Shown here one piece after another: positions 34,576-45,660 of a DNA stretch of 64,000 nt. Made by a program: the position numbers and the translations under genes. A model generated the notes under the pieces. It had not been told where the DNA came from, searched no databases, and saw only the letters and a list, made by a program, of their open reading frames with translations. Within the stretch, counting starts at the first letter, position 1, and every line of letters starts with the position of its first letter. Source of the DNA: Pseudocercospora fijiensis CIRAD86 (lineage: Eukaryota; Ascomycota; Dothideomycetes; Mycosphaerellales; Mycosphaerellaceae); assembly GCF_000340215.1 (NCBI RefSeq), contig NW_006921534.1:620001-684000 (forward strand). The letters run 5' to 3'.

Positions 34576-35134
34576 ATGGCGCGAGACGCTAATCCTTCCA
34601 ATGCGCTTCTCCTACAGCGATTTCCACACTTACATCTGGTATCCAACACAGCCAAAGGTACGAGAACTCCAACTTCAACCAACTCTGCACACTAATCAAT
34701 CACCTCCAGGACGAGGAGTCTTCGCCTCCGCTCCAATCCCAGCCGGAACCATAATCGACGTCTCCCCAGTCCTGATCTTAAGCATCGAAGAAAATCTCAA
34801 CCACATCGAACACACATCTCTCTACCATTACACCTACAACTGGCCCACCAAATCTTCGGACGGCACACCTCAGAAATCCCAAGCTGTCGTCCTCGGTCTT
34901 GGATCAATGTTCAATCACTCGACTCAGAACCAGAATGTCGGTTGGAAACGTGATTTGGATCGAGAAGTCATTGTGTATCGTGCTTTGAAAGATATTGTTG
35001 AAGGAGAGGAGTTGTGTATCTCTTATGGTGATCATTTGACTTTTGTTGATGCTGATAAGAAGATGGAAGAGGAGGCTGAGGATGTGGTTGAGGTGTTGGG
35101 GAGGATTGATGTTGATGTTGATGTTGATGGGTGA
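34576..35134 (+). CDS. SET-domain protein (small lysine methyltransferase-like)
   Basis: Exons are 34576-34657 and 34710-35134. The 52-nt intron (GTACGA/CTCCAG, branch ACTAATC) restores SNTAKGRGVFAS, the standard SET opening. An unspliced frame from 34601 would give a false N-terminus. The protein has 168 residues. SET motifs are AKGRGVFASAPIPAGTIID near 25-45, GLGSMFNHS near 95-103 (the NH cofactor motif) and GEELCISYGDH near 132-142. No pre- or post-SET cysteines are seen. The C-terminus is a short acidic DVDVDVDG tail. Such single-SET proteins may methylate histones or non-histone proteins; the substrate is unknown. It probably shares a promoter with TRAPPC13. Confidence 0.88.
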
Positions 35135-36179
35135 ACGGCACCACCATTCAGCAACGCCACACAACGCTCACAAGCCCATTCTTGGAGTCTGTTCTGTTTG
35201 TCTATCAGGCTGAAACGCAACCGCCGAGTCCACTGCGTTTGAGCGCAGAATGATGCATGCCTTGGCGTCAACCATCACCACGCCGTCCAGAGGCCAATGT
35301 TTCGAACAAACTAGGCAGGACCTGGCCCCAGATCCTCCGCTTTGGCAATCACCTTCTTGAAATGACCAAGACCGCGAGCTGGTATTTGATAATTACGGGA
35401 TTGCGCAAATTCCGATCTGCACTGGCTAGCAAAGACGATCTGATATGTGAAACAAAGTCCCGGACTTGCACCGAGAAGTTGACTTCATCGCCGTGTGATG
35501 ACAATTGGCGACCCAGATCAGGACCGCTGGGATTCGATAACGACGGAAAAATGTCTTTGCAGGAAATTTCGTCACCATGGTCCGCGTATCATGTTTGGAG
35601 GGGCTTGCCAATGGACTGAGATCAAGACAGGCCGTCGAGCCAGGCACACGTATACACGACCCCGGAGACAACTTAAGAAGAGACTCTTGATGTCGACCAA
35701 ATACTTCGTTTACGCCTGTCTCTTGGTTACACACATTTGATCCTGGGTATCATTGTCCCGTCCAGACCACGACAGGCGTCCTGAGCAACTGGCCGTTTGC
35801 TATGCTCGGAAATTCTCCCCATAAGCTCACGACTTACGAACAAGTAGTGCATTGAGCGATTAGAGGAAGGGCACCGAAAGAGCGGTACGGAGCAACCTGT
35901 TTCTGTTGTAGTAGAAGGACGCACTGCATGATTCGAAAATGAAGGCGCGCTTCGCATTCAAGTTTCGAAAAAAGACAACTGGTGGCGATATTCTGAGTAC
36001 TGCGCGAGCTGTCTAGCAGAGTCCTACATGACGGGCGGTGCAGCAGAACGACTCCCCGGAATTTTGCTGACCTCTATACGTCTTGTTTGAGACGGTATTG
36101 CAAATCTCCCAGCCTCACGCCCCCGTTTCAATGCAGATATCTTTCCCTCGAGTCCACCACACCTCCATCCAAAGTCAAG
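35135..36179. other. Intergenic
   Basis: Several short frames are present on both strands, but none has a recognisable domain or splice chain. No repeats or RIP bias. Confidence 0.45.
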
Positions 36180-36531
36180 CTAAGCTATCACACAACAAAC
36201 AACACAGCCCAAAATTCCCCAAGCAACCCATCCCGCGTGCTGAACAACCAAGCCAAAGACAACATTGCCAGCAATGGGACGAAGTTCTTCCCGGTCATGA
36301 GCACCCTGAGCTACCAAAATCCTACGCTTGAGAAGGTACCATGTGACTGCAAAATTCGCGGCGACGATGAGCTTCTGGTTTGTGGAATGGTAGCCTAGAG
36401 TCGTGTACAGCGTCTCAAGCGCGAGGTAAAAAAAAAAAGACAGCAATGATCAACGCGAGGTGTGCTGCCGCTTCGAGGATATCGTCGAGGCTGATAATGG
36501 CATCGTATGGCGTTGGCGGTGGTATCTGCTG
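36180..36531 (-). pseudogene. Small multi-spanning membrane protein broken at an 11-T homopolymer
   Basis: On the minus strand one frame reads PPPTPYDAIISLDDILEAA then AHLALIIAVFFF up to a run of eleven Ts (plus-strand As 36428-36438). After it, a different frame continues as YLALETLYTTLGYH, AANFAVTWYLLKRR and VVFGLVVQHAGWVAWGILG to a stop at 36180. The two halves would join if the run were ten bases. Together they resemble a three-helix membrane protein. No start codon precedes the first half in frame; an upstream exon is needed or the gene is dead. A homopolymer sequencing error is as likely as a real frameshift. No family is recognised. Confidence 0.4.
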
Positions 36532-37008
36532 CTACCATGGTGAAAAGCCATGGTTGGATTTTTATATGTGGACAGTCGACTGTGTGCTGCGCATGTGAAG
36601 TTGCAGTTGCAAGTGAATGATGAAGCATGGATGATTCTCGCGCCGCTCGGCATATGTAGCTGCGATTGAACCTTCGCAGAATAGCCAAGGCAACTCCGAG
36701 AACCTGGGCGCGGCTCGTCGAAGAAAGTCTCAAATACTTCTTGCCTTGTTTGGATCTCACTGGACATGTCCTCCGAGAGCTGATCGATCGAGTCGAACGC
36801 GGCGTCAGTCATGTCCATCTCCGTTACCAATACCAAGCATGCATACCAGCCCTCTCGTAGCTTTTGAGGAGACGTCACCCATGATGGCGATTTGCTGGCT
36901 TCTTTCGACAGCGTCCATCCATACGCGCCAGACACATACTGAGCAATGTATCATATCATGAACCGCGTCGGTGATTTTTGTCATCAAGACATCCTGCCGC
37001 CTCGTAGA
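36532..37008. other. Intergenic between the broken membrane protein and the GST gene
   Basis: Minus-strand frames here have no recognisable motif. Part of it may be the missing 5' exon of the membrane-protein frame, but no splice donor could be chosen. Confidence 0.4.
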
Positions 37009-38076
37009 TCAACCCACCACCTCCTTCCCAAGCCTCTCCTCAAATTCCAAAACCTCCTCCATCTCAATCCCCCCCACCCCAACCATCCCCCAATCCCTCT
37101 CAAACCCCCGATCAATATCCGGCCAAGGCCCCAGCGGCGTAATCCCCCTAGGATTGATATCATAATGACTCTTCGTATAATTCTCCTTAATATGCCTAAA
37201 ATCCGTCGTATCCCGCGCTTCCGGGAGATTCCAATACAAACCTTTCAACCAATTGTAGAGCGTTGGGTAGGAATATCGTAGCATGCCTAAATTGCATTTG
37301 AAGTGTTGGACGTAGACGACGTCGAAACGGATCAAGGTGCAAAAGGTTCGGATGTCGATTTCTGTGAGTTTTGGGCCGAGGATGTAGGGGCCGGCGTTGG
37401 AGGAGGTGAGTTTTTCGAGTTTGTTGAGGATGGCGAAGACTGGGGGGAGGTTTTTTTCGTATGTTGCTTGGTCGGGTGCGAAGCCGGCTTTGTAGACGCC
37501 GGTGTTTAGATGTTGTTGTAGCTGTTCGCCGAGGTGGTCGATTTGTGCTCGTAAGGGTTCGGGGTAGAGCGTGATATCTGCTAAATCCTTAGGAAGTAGC
37601 GAGTTGAAGGCGGTCTGGAGGTCTCTGAGAAGCTCATGCGATTCGTTGTTTACGATGGTGTTTAGCTTCTTGTCCCAGAGGACAGGCACGCTGTATCTGC
37701 CCTTGTAATCCTTGTCTGCCTTGAAGTACAGCTCGTGCATGTACTTGCTCCCGAAGAGCTTGTCCACTGTTGCGCCCTCATAGTCTGCTTTATCTGCCTC
37801 GTCTTTCTTGTCTTCTACATTGAACCTCCACCCCGGCCATCCCTTCGCGTCTCCCTTCGGATAGGGGCGTACGATGCTCGTCTCGATGCCAGCGTACTTG
37901 TGTAGTTGCTTGAGATGCAGCACCAAGTTGACTCTGTGTGCGAAAGGACAGAACAAAGCAATATAGAGGTGGTAGCGGTCTTTCTCAGGGTTGAAAGGAC
38001 CGTCGTCTGTGATCTTGCCATGGAAGCTGTCGTCAGGGCCAGAATGCCATTCTTTTGGTAGGGATGTCGACGCCAT
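37009..38076 (-). CDS. Glutathione S-transferase, ECM4/omega-like (glutathionyl-hydroquinone reductase type)
   Basis: The preferred start at 38076 gives MASTSLPKEWHSGPDD and 355 residues without intron. The frame is open 49 codons further upstream (Arg-rich), so a mitochondrial-form N-terminus is possible. The redox motif ALFCPFAHRV puts the catalytic cysteine at 43. The N-terminal thioredoxin-like part ends around SVPVLWDKKLNTIVNNES (the cis-Pro/glutathione site), and an all-helical C-terminal domain follows with GPKLTEIDIRTFCTLIRFD. The layout is that of Ecm4/Xi-class enzymes, which remove glutathione from glutathionylated hydroquinones and act in thiol stress. Expected location is the cytosol. 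Confidence 0.93.
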   Translation of the reverse strand: MASTSLPKEWHSGPDDSFHGKITDDGPFNPEKDRYHLYIALFCPFAHRVNLVLHLKQLHKYAGIETSIVRPYPKGDAKGWPGWRFNVEDKKDEADKADYEGATVDKLFGSKYMHELYFKADKDYKGRYSVPVLWDKKLNTIVNNESHELLRDLQTAFNSLLPKDLADITLYPEPLRAQIDHLGEQLQQHLNTGVYKAGFAPDQATYEKNLPPVFAILNKLEKLTSSNAGPYILGPKLTEIDIRTFCTLIRFDVVYVQHFKCNLGMLRYSYPTLYNWLKGLYWNLPEARDTTDFRHIKENYTKSHYDINPRGITPLGPWPDIDRGFERDWGMVGVGGIEMEEVLEFEERLGKEVVG

Positions 38077-38793
38077 AGTACCCGCGCTTCGAGCGAGGAC
38101 AGGGCAGCGACTCTTCAGCCAGTGACATGGACTAAGCTCATGCTCGTCGCTTGTGCAGCGGTGTCCGCGGGCGCCAGCTGAAGCATAGTACGATATGTGT
38201 CTCTCGCGTAACAATCTGCCCAACGCGGACGCCAGGCAGTCGTCTCATGTGTCCAAGCTTGGCAGCTCCGGTCTGATCGGGAACAAGGCGTCAATTCATC
38301 TGCAAAAACAGGCTCAACGAGAACATATTCGCACCTGTGCCACGCATCCCATCACAACATTCCGAAGCACCGACACCGACATTCCAAGAAACTCTGATGG
38401 TAAAAAGCAAGACAAGCCTGCACCCAATCAAGCAGCAGCCATCCGCTGATCGACCCGCAGCCCTACCATACCACACGGTCCACTTGGATTCTTGCGCCCG
38501 GATCTCGCGGAACGGAAGCACGGGCTCGGAGTTTGGCCTTCGCCATGCATAATCGCATCATCACGAGGAACGAAAGATGCGGTGATGTGTGATGAGAAAG
38601 AAGAGGTCCGTGTTATTGGAGTCGTCTTAGAACTAGCCCACCACTCTTTGCATGTAAGGCTTTTGTCATCATCAGATCGTACATCACATCAGCACAATTC
38701 TCCTCCTCCCATCGTCACATTGTCATCATGTCTCTTGGGAGTTTCTTGGACATCATAGTTGAACAACAGTAGGGAAGTTGAAGTCTTTACTTG
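38077..38793. other. Intergenic, divergent promoter region
   Basis: It lies between the GST start (minus) and the four-TM protein start (plus). No supported gene is seen; the short frames carry no motifs. Confidence 0.5.
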
Positions 38794-39558
38794 ATGGCGG
38801 GGCGTGGCGAGAGTTCCGAGAGGTCGGTGACTTTCACTTTCGAAACATGCCGATTCTGGTATTGACTCTCGTGACAGTACGAGCGCGAGCTTCGCGACCA
38901 CCATTGCCCTACTCTCATGCATCTACAACCTCTTGGTCGCGCGCTCATGCGCATATCTACCCGACGACCCTCTCTACATCGGACTGAGCATATCATTGTA
39001 TGCCTGGGCTGGTACGGTCTTGAGTATATTCGGATTGGCCGGAATACTCGCAGTAAGCATTCAGCCGCTTGGAGGAGTGTTCGGGAACAGAATACTGATC
39101 TTTCTATCCATCTACAGAAAAAGCCGGTGCTCATTACTGCCTTCTCCCACTTCCTCCTCCTCGACACCTTCGTATCCGCAGTCTGCCGATTACTCATCCT
39201 GCAATTCTTCGCAGAGTCCTTCTATGACCACAACATCTGCAGCAACAACTACGACCCGACGTGGAGTCCGCAGAACTTCAGGCACGATATCGTCACGAGC
39301 GTGCGATATCAAAAGGAATACCTATGGCAATTCAGCCATAAGAAGAGATGTCGCGTTGCGCTGGGCGCGGTGCAGGTCGTCCTGGTGACGCTGGTGATAT
39401 GTCTCACGGCAGCGCAAGGATCGCTGGCGGTGACGATGCGACGCTATGGGAAGAAATTCGACCAGAAGAGGTTGAACAAAGTGGCTGTCAGATTGGCAGA
39501 GAAGCCGCGGCAGAGTCCACAACCAGATCCTGAAAAGGTGAGATACGAGTTGCCGTAG
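38794..39558 (+). CDS. Four-TM membrane protein of unknown function
   Basis: Proposed exons are 38794-38822, 38878-39052 and 39118-39558, giving 214 residues. Intron 2 (65 nt, GTAAGC/CTACAG) is firm because it joins GILA to KKPVLITAFSH. Intron 1 (55 nt, weaker donor GTCGGT, acceptor GACAG with TTGAC branch) is tentative, chosen to supply an ATG. Hydrophobic helices lie at ~14-31, ~38-66, ~72-98 and ~150-175, and the loop between 3 and 4 has Cys and Trp. The cytosolic tail is basic (RRYGKKFDQKR). The pattern resembles conserved but uncharacterised fungal four-TM proteins. I do not recognise a named family. Confidence 0.65.
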
Positions 39559-39594
39559 ATCGCGTCATCGTATAATGCTTGACGAGATACGAAT

Positions 39595-40299
39595 TTATCG
39601 AGATGGAAGCTCGATTATTGGAACCAACTTTCGATATGCGACCAAAGAATCCTGATTTCCACGAACCTCCCGCGCATAGATCCTGTTTCTCCAGCTTCCC
39701 TTGGCTGTCCAGTGCTCCTCGCTGACATACCAACCGTCTCGCGTCAGCTCGATGATGTTGGGCGCGTCCAAGTGACTCCAAATCCGGACGAGGCATGCCA
39801 CTTCAAAATGCCCACAGCTGTTGCATCCACACCCACAGCTTCCACTATGCCAGCCAACGACCTCTCGAGCATGCACGCAGTATGTCCTCTGTATGCGAAC
39901 CCATACCGGCTCTTGTTTCTCCCGAGCAAGCACTAGCAGGCGTATCTTGAGCGAGCTCTCCACGTATTTTGGAATTGTACTGCTCATAAACCGTGCCTGG
40001 TGCCAGTGACATAGCGGCGCACTGGTAGGAAAACGACGCAACTGGGCGAGGATGCCACAATGTACGCATTTCCGCCTGCCGCCTGTGCGCTCCTTACGCT
40101 CGTTGACAGCCCGCTCCCACGCTGTCTTCTCGCAGTCTGAAGCAACTTTGAACCAATCCCGGGACGGTGATGGCGCGGTCGAGAACAAGTATCGACTCGC
40201 CAGCTTGAGCGAGATGAGCGAGGATGTGGACAGATACGTGACGATCTCAAGGAGGAGCTCCGGTGGAAGATCGATTAGGCCAGGTTTGTCCATCGTCAT
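39595..40299 (-). CDS. F-box protein
   Basis: The start at 40299 (MTMDKPG) gives 234 residues. The frame is open 26 codons further up, but that part has no F-box features. The F-box lies at residues ~8-45 (LIDLPPELLLEIVTYLSTSSLISLKLASRYLF), which binds Skp1 in SCF ubiquitin ligases. Beyond it are two cysteine pairs: KCVHCG near 77, and SCGCGCNSCGHF near 170, with possible metal binding. The C-terminal substrate domain is unlike WD40 or LRR repeats and fits the large fungal group of F-box proteins without recognised repeats. The substrate is unknown. Confidence 0.8.
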   Translation of the reverse strand: MTMDKPGLIDLPPELLLEIVTYLSTSSLISLKLASRYLFSTAPSPSRDWFKVASDCEKTAWERAVNERKERTGGRRKCVHCGILAQLRRFPTSAPLCHWHQARFMSSTIPKYVESSLKIRLLVLAREKQEPVWVRIQRTYCVHAREVVGWHSGSCGCGCNSCGHFEVACLVRIWSHLDAPNIIELTRDGWYVSEEHWTAKGSWRNRIYAREVRGNQDSLVAYRKLVPIIELPSR

Positions 40300-42630
40300 G
40301 TTTGAGCCTTTTTCGAACTCGATGTCGGCGCTGCAATCGAGAAATTTGGAGACGGTGCAGACTAAGTGTACGAGCAATCAGTTGGAAGTTAAGAGACTTA
40401 CTTATTGGTGTAGCACGCGCTTCAGATCAAGTGCAAGACAGGTGCCAGATGCTTGCCTCATCGTGCTCGTGCCTGAACAAACATTTCGCCTCCACACCTT
40501 TCCCATGATAGTGGTCTCATGTAAGACATTATAGCGAGCTGTGCAAGGGACGACTGCGCGTGACGAATCCAACGAGCCACAACGATATCTCGCTTCTCCG
40601 TTGGAGGCATGCAGATGGTTGAAAGAATGGAGATGTATGAGAACATCTTTCATATGCCATGCAGTTGGACAGTAGCTGAAACGCGCAACAGCGGTCGTGT
40701 TTGTCTGTGAAACTCGGTTAGGCAACGCGAAAGCAGGATGCTCGCCAACTCAGCCACATCACATGTCGAGTTCTCTGTCATGGCTGAGAAGTGCAGGAAG
40801 CTCCTCATAAAAGCGCAGCGCAGCGCTCCTGTTCCTGAAGAGAAAAGCGTTGCTGTTCTCACATCAGACGCGCGGTAATCGGCCTTACCTATTCGGTGCA
40901 TTTGCGCCAACCATATGTTCACGGTACTTGTGACCTGGGGACAGCAGGCTGAATGACTTGCTGACCTGTGTCCTGCGGTCTTGCCGGCCAGTCGCAGCGA
41001 TCTCCGCCTGAGTTCGATGCCGAAGCAAAGTCACAAGGCAGAGCGTGGTTGTCGGTAAAGCTTCAGCATGTGATACTGCACCACCCAAGTCATTCGTCAG
41101 GTAGGCGCACTGCTCTTGTTGCACAAGATACTGGACCAGGTCGTCGGATAGATGGAGTGAGTAGGATGCAGCACATGGAGTTCGCGCCATGTGAGATGAG
41201 TTGCACCGCAGTCGTGTCTGTCATCATTGTCCATGCCAGTATCGGGCACAAGAGGACTGCTCCCCCTGGCAGACTTTGGATGACTTCGCATACTCCTCAC
41301 TGCCTGGCATAGACGAGCTTTGGATTGGTAATGCCGAAGACTCAGGTCGATAAATCGCGCGCGGGGTCAACGCGGGTCGATGCAAAGGTCCGCTGCCACC
41401 GCTTGCATGGTGCATGAACCGTGATGTCGTGGGCGTGTCAATGAATCGCCGAGGGGTTCTCTCGCAGCGAAGGCTATCTAGAAGATATTGAGGTGGACGC
41501 TAGAAGATGGGCCGGAGTGTGAGTTGAAGGAGGCCAGAGTGTGTAGATGGAAGGTTCGAGGGTTCCAAGGAGACTCGGCGGAAGGCTCCAGCCTCTGCTC
41601 GGACTCGGACCCACCTTAAAATCAGATCAAGGGACTCAGCAATAGAGATGTTAGACACAGCATCACAAGCTTCGTGTATACGGTGATATTACGGTGTATA
41701 CGGCCGCTCTAAGCCTCTAAGGTCCACCGTCCATCCTTATGAATAGTAGAATACGTTGGTTATTACAGCCGGGTACAGCGGATAACTATACCGGAGGCCC
41801 GGAGGGTAGATATCCCCCGTAATAACTCGTATCTAATGTGGGTCTATACTAGCCCCGCAGCTGATTAATCTGTGTCCCGTATATGTTCATAGGGTGTACA
41901 CCGTGTTCATAAGCCCGAAAGTTAAATAAACCGTGTATTGACATCTCTACTCAGGAAAGGAAGGTTGTTGCGCTTCGGCTATTTCTTGAGCACAAAGATT
42001 TCGGGCATGTTTCACTGCACAGCGGACGGCGCAAAGGCGCATTGGACGTGTGTCTTGGGCGAAAGGAGTCGTGTCGAGCTGTCGCCTGTATTGGCCTGCG
42101 TTGACAATTGCTAAGGTAACGGCTGCGAGCGCTACCAAGCCGAAATTATGAGCAGACGGCCTCGGGCAGAGAGGAGCGATCGATGAAATTGGTCTCTCTC
42201 CACTCGCCCAAGGCCCTGCCTGCGCCCAGTCTCCAGTCTTCCACTACTTCTTCTCTTGCAGCAATCGTTGGGCGTCGTCGTTCCTTTGCAGTCTGCCTTC
42301 CGCCATTCCCAGGTGCAAGCGGTACGTATCGCACATCTTTTCTTAACAGCCCTCCGGCCATATTGCCCAAGAAGAAGCTCCGCGCGCCTGGCCTGCGTCC
42401 GCTCGTCCACCGTCCACGTTGACTTTTGCCTACCCGCGGCCTGCTCTCGCCGCGACTGCATGTGCCGGCGCTGCTGTACGGAATATCGCCATCGTGCACA
42501 AGGCATTTGCTTCTTCGCTAACGTGGCCACTGTCAGCCAGCCGACTTTTGTTTCTGCATCTTTGTTGCATTTAACCCGGGTCCATATACCCTAATCTGAC
42601 CCGTCTTTCTACGCCTGTCCCGAATCCACC
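40300..42630. other. Intergenic, with a MITE
   Basis: No supported gene lies between the F-box gene and the next coding start. A hAT-like MITE occupies 41643-41949. Frames on the minus strand at 40885-41190 and 42132-42530 lack motifs. The last 400 bases are presumably promoter and 5' leader of the following gene. Confidence 0.5.
41643..41949. mobile_element. hAT-like MITE, 307 bp
   Basis: The ends are inverted: TAGAGATGT at the left and ACATCTCTA at the right, with weaker similarity inward (ACAC-rich). The 8-bp flanks CTCAGCAA (41635-41642) and CTCAGGAA (41950-41957) match at 7 of 8 positions, as expected of a hAT target duplication. There is no open frame inside, so it would be non-autonomous. 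Internal short repeats (GTGTATACGG twice) are seen. Confidence 0.6.
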
Positions 42631-43885
42631 ATGTCTTTCTACGACAACAACGCTGCTTCCTGGTCGGCCCCAGGCCGTCAGCCATCATGGGAACAACAGC
42701 CGCCGCCTTCGCGCTCCGACACCGCTTCCGCCTCGTCCCAGCTCGCCGATTCCAATGCATTTGCATCGCAATTCGAGGAGATCGATCGCGCCACAGACAA
42801 TCTTATGAAGAGCGGGAAATGGCTTCCTGGTCAGGTAGCCGGCGCTGGTGTGCCTGGTGCGCCTGGGCGGAGAGAAAGCATGCTGGGAGGAGGGAGAAGC
42901 TTCGGGTACGATTCCGACCCACGAATGGGCGGCCCATCGCGACATTCGTCAATGAGCGAGTTTGACGGCGCGCGACCAGGCTCTGCAGGACTCCAAGGCT
43001 ATTACGCGGGTCAGCGATTTCCAGGTGGAAGGCAAAGCGAGGCAGAACAAATGCTCCAGGCTAAGCGCAGGATGGCTGCCCAGCGTGAACGGGAGCTGCG
43101 CAACTACCACCAGGAGCAGCAATACAACAGAAGTGAGTGAATTGTTCTCCTCTCTTGTACATTTCCAAACTAAGTGAGCAGAAGCGGTATCTGGTGGGAA
43201 AACCAGTAGCGACCGATCGATGAGCCCTGCGACCATGAGCGAAGATGATCGCCGTGAACTTATCGCGCGTCAGCACCGTGCATTGTATGGCGACAACTCG
43301 AGCTTGTACAACGCGGACGGATCGCGCTCGCAATCTCAGGATGTTCGTGTTCCGAGTGGCGGTCGTGGACCTTCTCCGTTGGCTTACGATCCATTTGGCG
43401 CTCAAGCTCAAGCTCAAGCTGGTGCGGATGGTGCAGTGCAAATGCCTCCACGTGCGGAAAGTACTGCATCTCCTGCCTCGAACGCACCAATTCAGCAATT
43501 TGGCCTACTAAACAATGCTCAACAGAGTAGTCGCACGTCCACTTCCTCTCAAGGCGGATCGCCGCCACTTGCGCCGGGAGCCAAGGGTGGCAGTCAAGGC
43601 GTTGCGCCCATTGGTACACGACCGGTACAGGGTGCTGGATCCACTGGTGCGATGAACAACCGCGCAACCACCCCTCTGACTCCATCCTCCTTGAGCTATG
43701 GCTTCAACGCCAGCGACGGGCCACAAGGGAACATCGGCAAAGACGAACGCTCGACATCAGCAGCATCGAACCCGGCCCTTGCAGCAGAAAAGAATTCCAG
43801 TGGACTCGGCAACTGGGGCAGCAGCAGCGGTCATTGGGGTTCCAACAAGAATACCCTCGCCGTGCAGCCTTCTGTCTGGGGCTAG
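42631..43885 (+). CDS. Disordered Gln/Ser/Gly-rich conserved fungal protein, unknown function
   Basis: Exons are 42631-43132 and 43182-43885 (49-nt intron, GTGAGT/GAGCAG), giving 401 residues. The start context is CACCATGTCT. Apart from two helical stretches the protein is low-complexity. Residues ~42-70 (FASQFEEIDRATDNLMKSGKW) look amphipathic, and ~137-165 (AEQMLQAKRRMAAQRERELR) form a charged helix. After the splice comes MSEDDRRELIARQHRALYG, which looks conserved. The tail is rich in Ser, Gln and Gly, with a repeated AQAQAQA stretch and a final GNWGSSSGHWGSNK. There is no signal peptide or TM segment. I do not recognise the family; an RNA- or condensate-related role would be speculation. 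Confidence 0.8.
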
Positions 43886-44702
43886 GAGCGTGATTCCAAG
43901 AAAGACTGAAAATTATGATTCATTCGCAACTGGGAGAGACAGAGGTCAATCAATGATGACAGGTTAGCGGTGGAGTTATTCTTGTTGCAGCATTCACGAG
44001 TGGCATTTGGACGCGGTGTCATTGGGTTGTTTTGCAAAGCGTTGCACAGTGCGGTGCGACTGGCGCTCGTTCTGGACAGACTGCATTTTTTGGTGGAAGC
44101 GAAGCGAATTGGGATTGGAGCGGCGTGCCTTTTTGTGATTCCCTTTCTTTGATATCAGGCTTGTAGGCCACACTTTTCATGCGGGAGGAGTTGCGCGATT
44201 GGGATTCTTGCTTGAGTACAAATATGATGTAGCTGAGGATTGATGCACAGCACTGGATGGATGGGGATGGGGATCGGAGTCGGCATGCATGCGTTCTGCT
44301 ACCAACCATATATCCTGATTGCTTTTTCGCGGGTAATCCTTAGGGTCAGAAAAGATGGTTTGGACGGACGCAATGAAATACATTCATATGAGGGACAAAG
44401 GTTGAAATTCGATTGGCCTTGCATGTGATTGTGCTTGATTGATGAGGCAAGTGGGAGGGCTTGTAGATCGTGTTTGTCCAGGTCGAGGCCTGAGGCCAAA
44501 CTGCGCCGGCCCGATGCGGCTCTGCGGCTCACAAGAGTGAAGGTGTCAAGGTGTCCCTTTCGAAGCTCTTGGGAATATTGATTTATTGACTGCTCAAGAC
44601 ACTGCGAAACACATCCACGTTGCTGCAACGCCGACCACGACACACTGCGATCATCACCTCTAATCCCTACATAGTCAGAGCCTCGGTTGACGCGCCTCCA
44701 AA
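43886..44702. other. Intergenic upstream of SEC61 beta
   Basis: Short frames on both strands are without motifs. No repeat or RIP bias is seen. Confidence 0.5.
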
Positions 44703-45337
44703 ATGGTACGAACGCCAGATACTACGAGTCCCCCTCTGTCCATCCATTCACGAACATCGCATGTCGCATTATGAAAGAGGCATTGCGCAATGATCAAAGC
44801 ACGCGCAAATCCCAATGATCAATCTTTCAGTGCTGACGATTATTGTTATTGTTATAGTCCTCTCCTCGCCCCTCGTCGCCCATCAACTCGCCTACCACGG
44901 GCACCACCACCGCACGCCCGGCATCGCCCAAGGCGCCAGGTGGACCAGCGACCGCAATTCGAAGAAAGGCGGCTGCTGATAGACAGGACCGTATTGCTAG
45001 CCAGCGTCCCTCGAGCACAAGAGCCGCAGGTGCAGGTGGAAGCAGCAGCACTATGCTGAGTAGGTGAACTCCAGCCGCGCAAGGAGGCCACAATTGAGCA
45101 CAATTCAATGCGACGCCTATCTACATGGAGAATGCGAGCTGATGTGTTCTATCAGGGCTGTACACCGATGAGTCTCCAGGTCTCAAGGTCGACCCGTTTG
45201 TGGTCATGGTTTTGTCGATTGGATTCATTATCTCTGTTGTTGCACTTCACAGTACGTGTGGCAGACCTCGATCGACATTCGAATCATACTGACGGTGCAT
45301 AGTCATCGCAAAATTCACCAAGAGATTCTCATCATAG
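44703..45337 (+). CDS. Sec61 translocon beta subunit
   Basis: Four exons, 44703-44705 (the ATG alone), 44858-45059, 45156-45251 and 45303-45337, encode 111 residues. Introns are 152, 96 and 51 nt with GT/AG borders (GTACGA/TTATAG, GTAGGT/TATCAG, GTACGT/GCATAG). The N-terminal half is Ser/Pro/Thr-rich and cytosolic. The conserved Sec61-beta core follows: [16 protein letters not shown], then [20 protein letters not shown], then one TM helix ([20 protein letters not shown]) and a short lumenal end KRFSS. It is tail-anchored in the ER and part of the Sec61 channel for protein translocation. The first intron directly after the start codon is unusual and would hide the gene from simple open-frame searches. 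Confidence 0.95.
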
Positions 45338-45553
45338 GCCGGCATTGCGAAGACGGGAGCGAAGGAAAAGCGCGGCGTTCAGGAGGCTGTAACATAGCAG
45401 CGAATAAGTCCTCCAGGAGGCTTGCCAATGTCTCCAGCATATTGAGCATGGCAATTGGGCAGCAGATTGAATTCCTCCCATGCCCCGGACGCAGCACTTG
45501 TACAATGTACGTAAGCATTGGGCGGTTCTGAGCGGATTACCGTCTCTCATCTA
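45338..45553. other. 3' region of SEC61 beta up to the pogo element
   Basis: Ordinary composition with no gene seen. The pogo element begins only 216 bases after the stop codon. Confidence 0.5.
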
Positions 45554-45660
45554 TCCGGGGTTGCGTCAGCCACTTCACCCCTCGCCTGCGCTCGGGGATT
45601 TCGGCCATACGTAAAATCGCGATTTGTTAGTAGGCCACACGTAAATCTCGACGCTAGCGT
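45554..45660 (+). repeat. Left terminal inverted repeat of the pogo element
   Basis: It is paired inverted with 48650-48755. Its inner half contains two related units, GGCCATACGTAAA and GGCCACACGTAAA, about 30 bp apart, possible transposase-binding sites. Confidence 0.8.
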
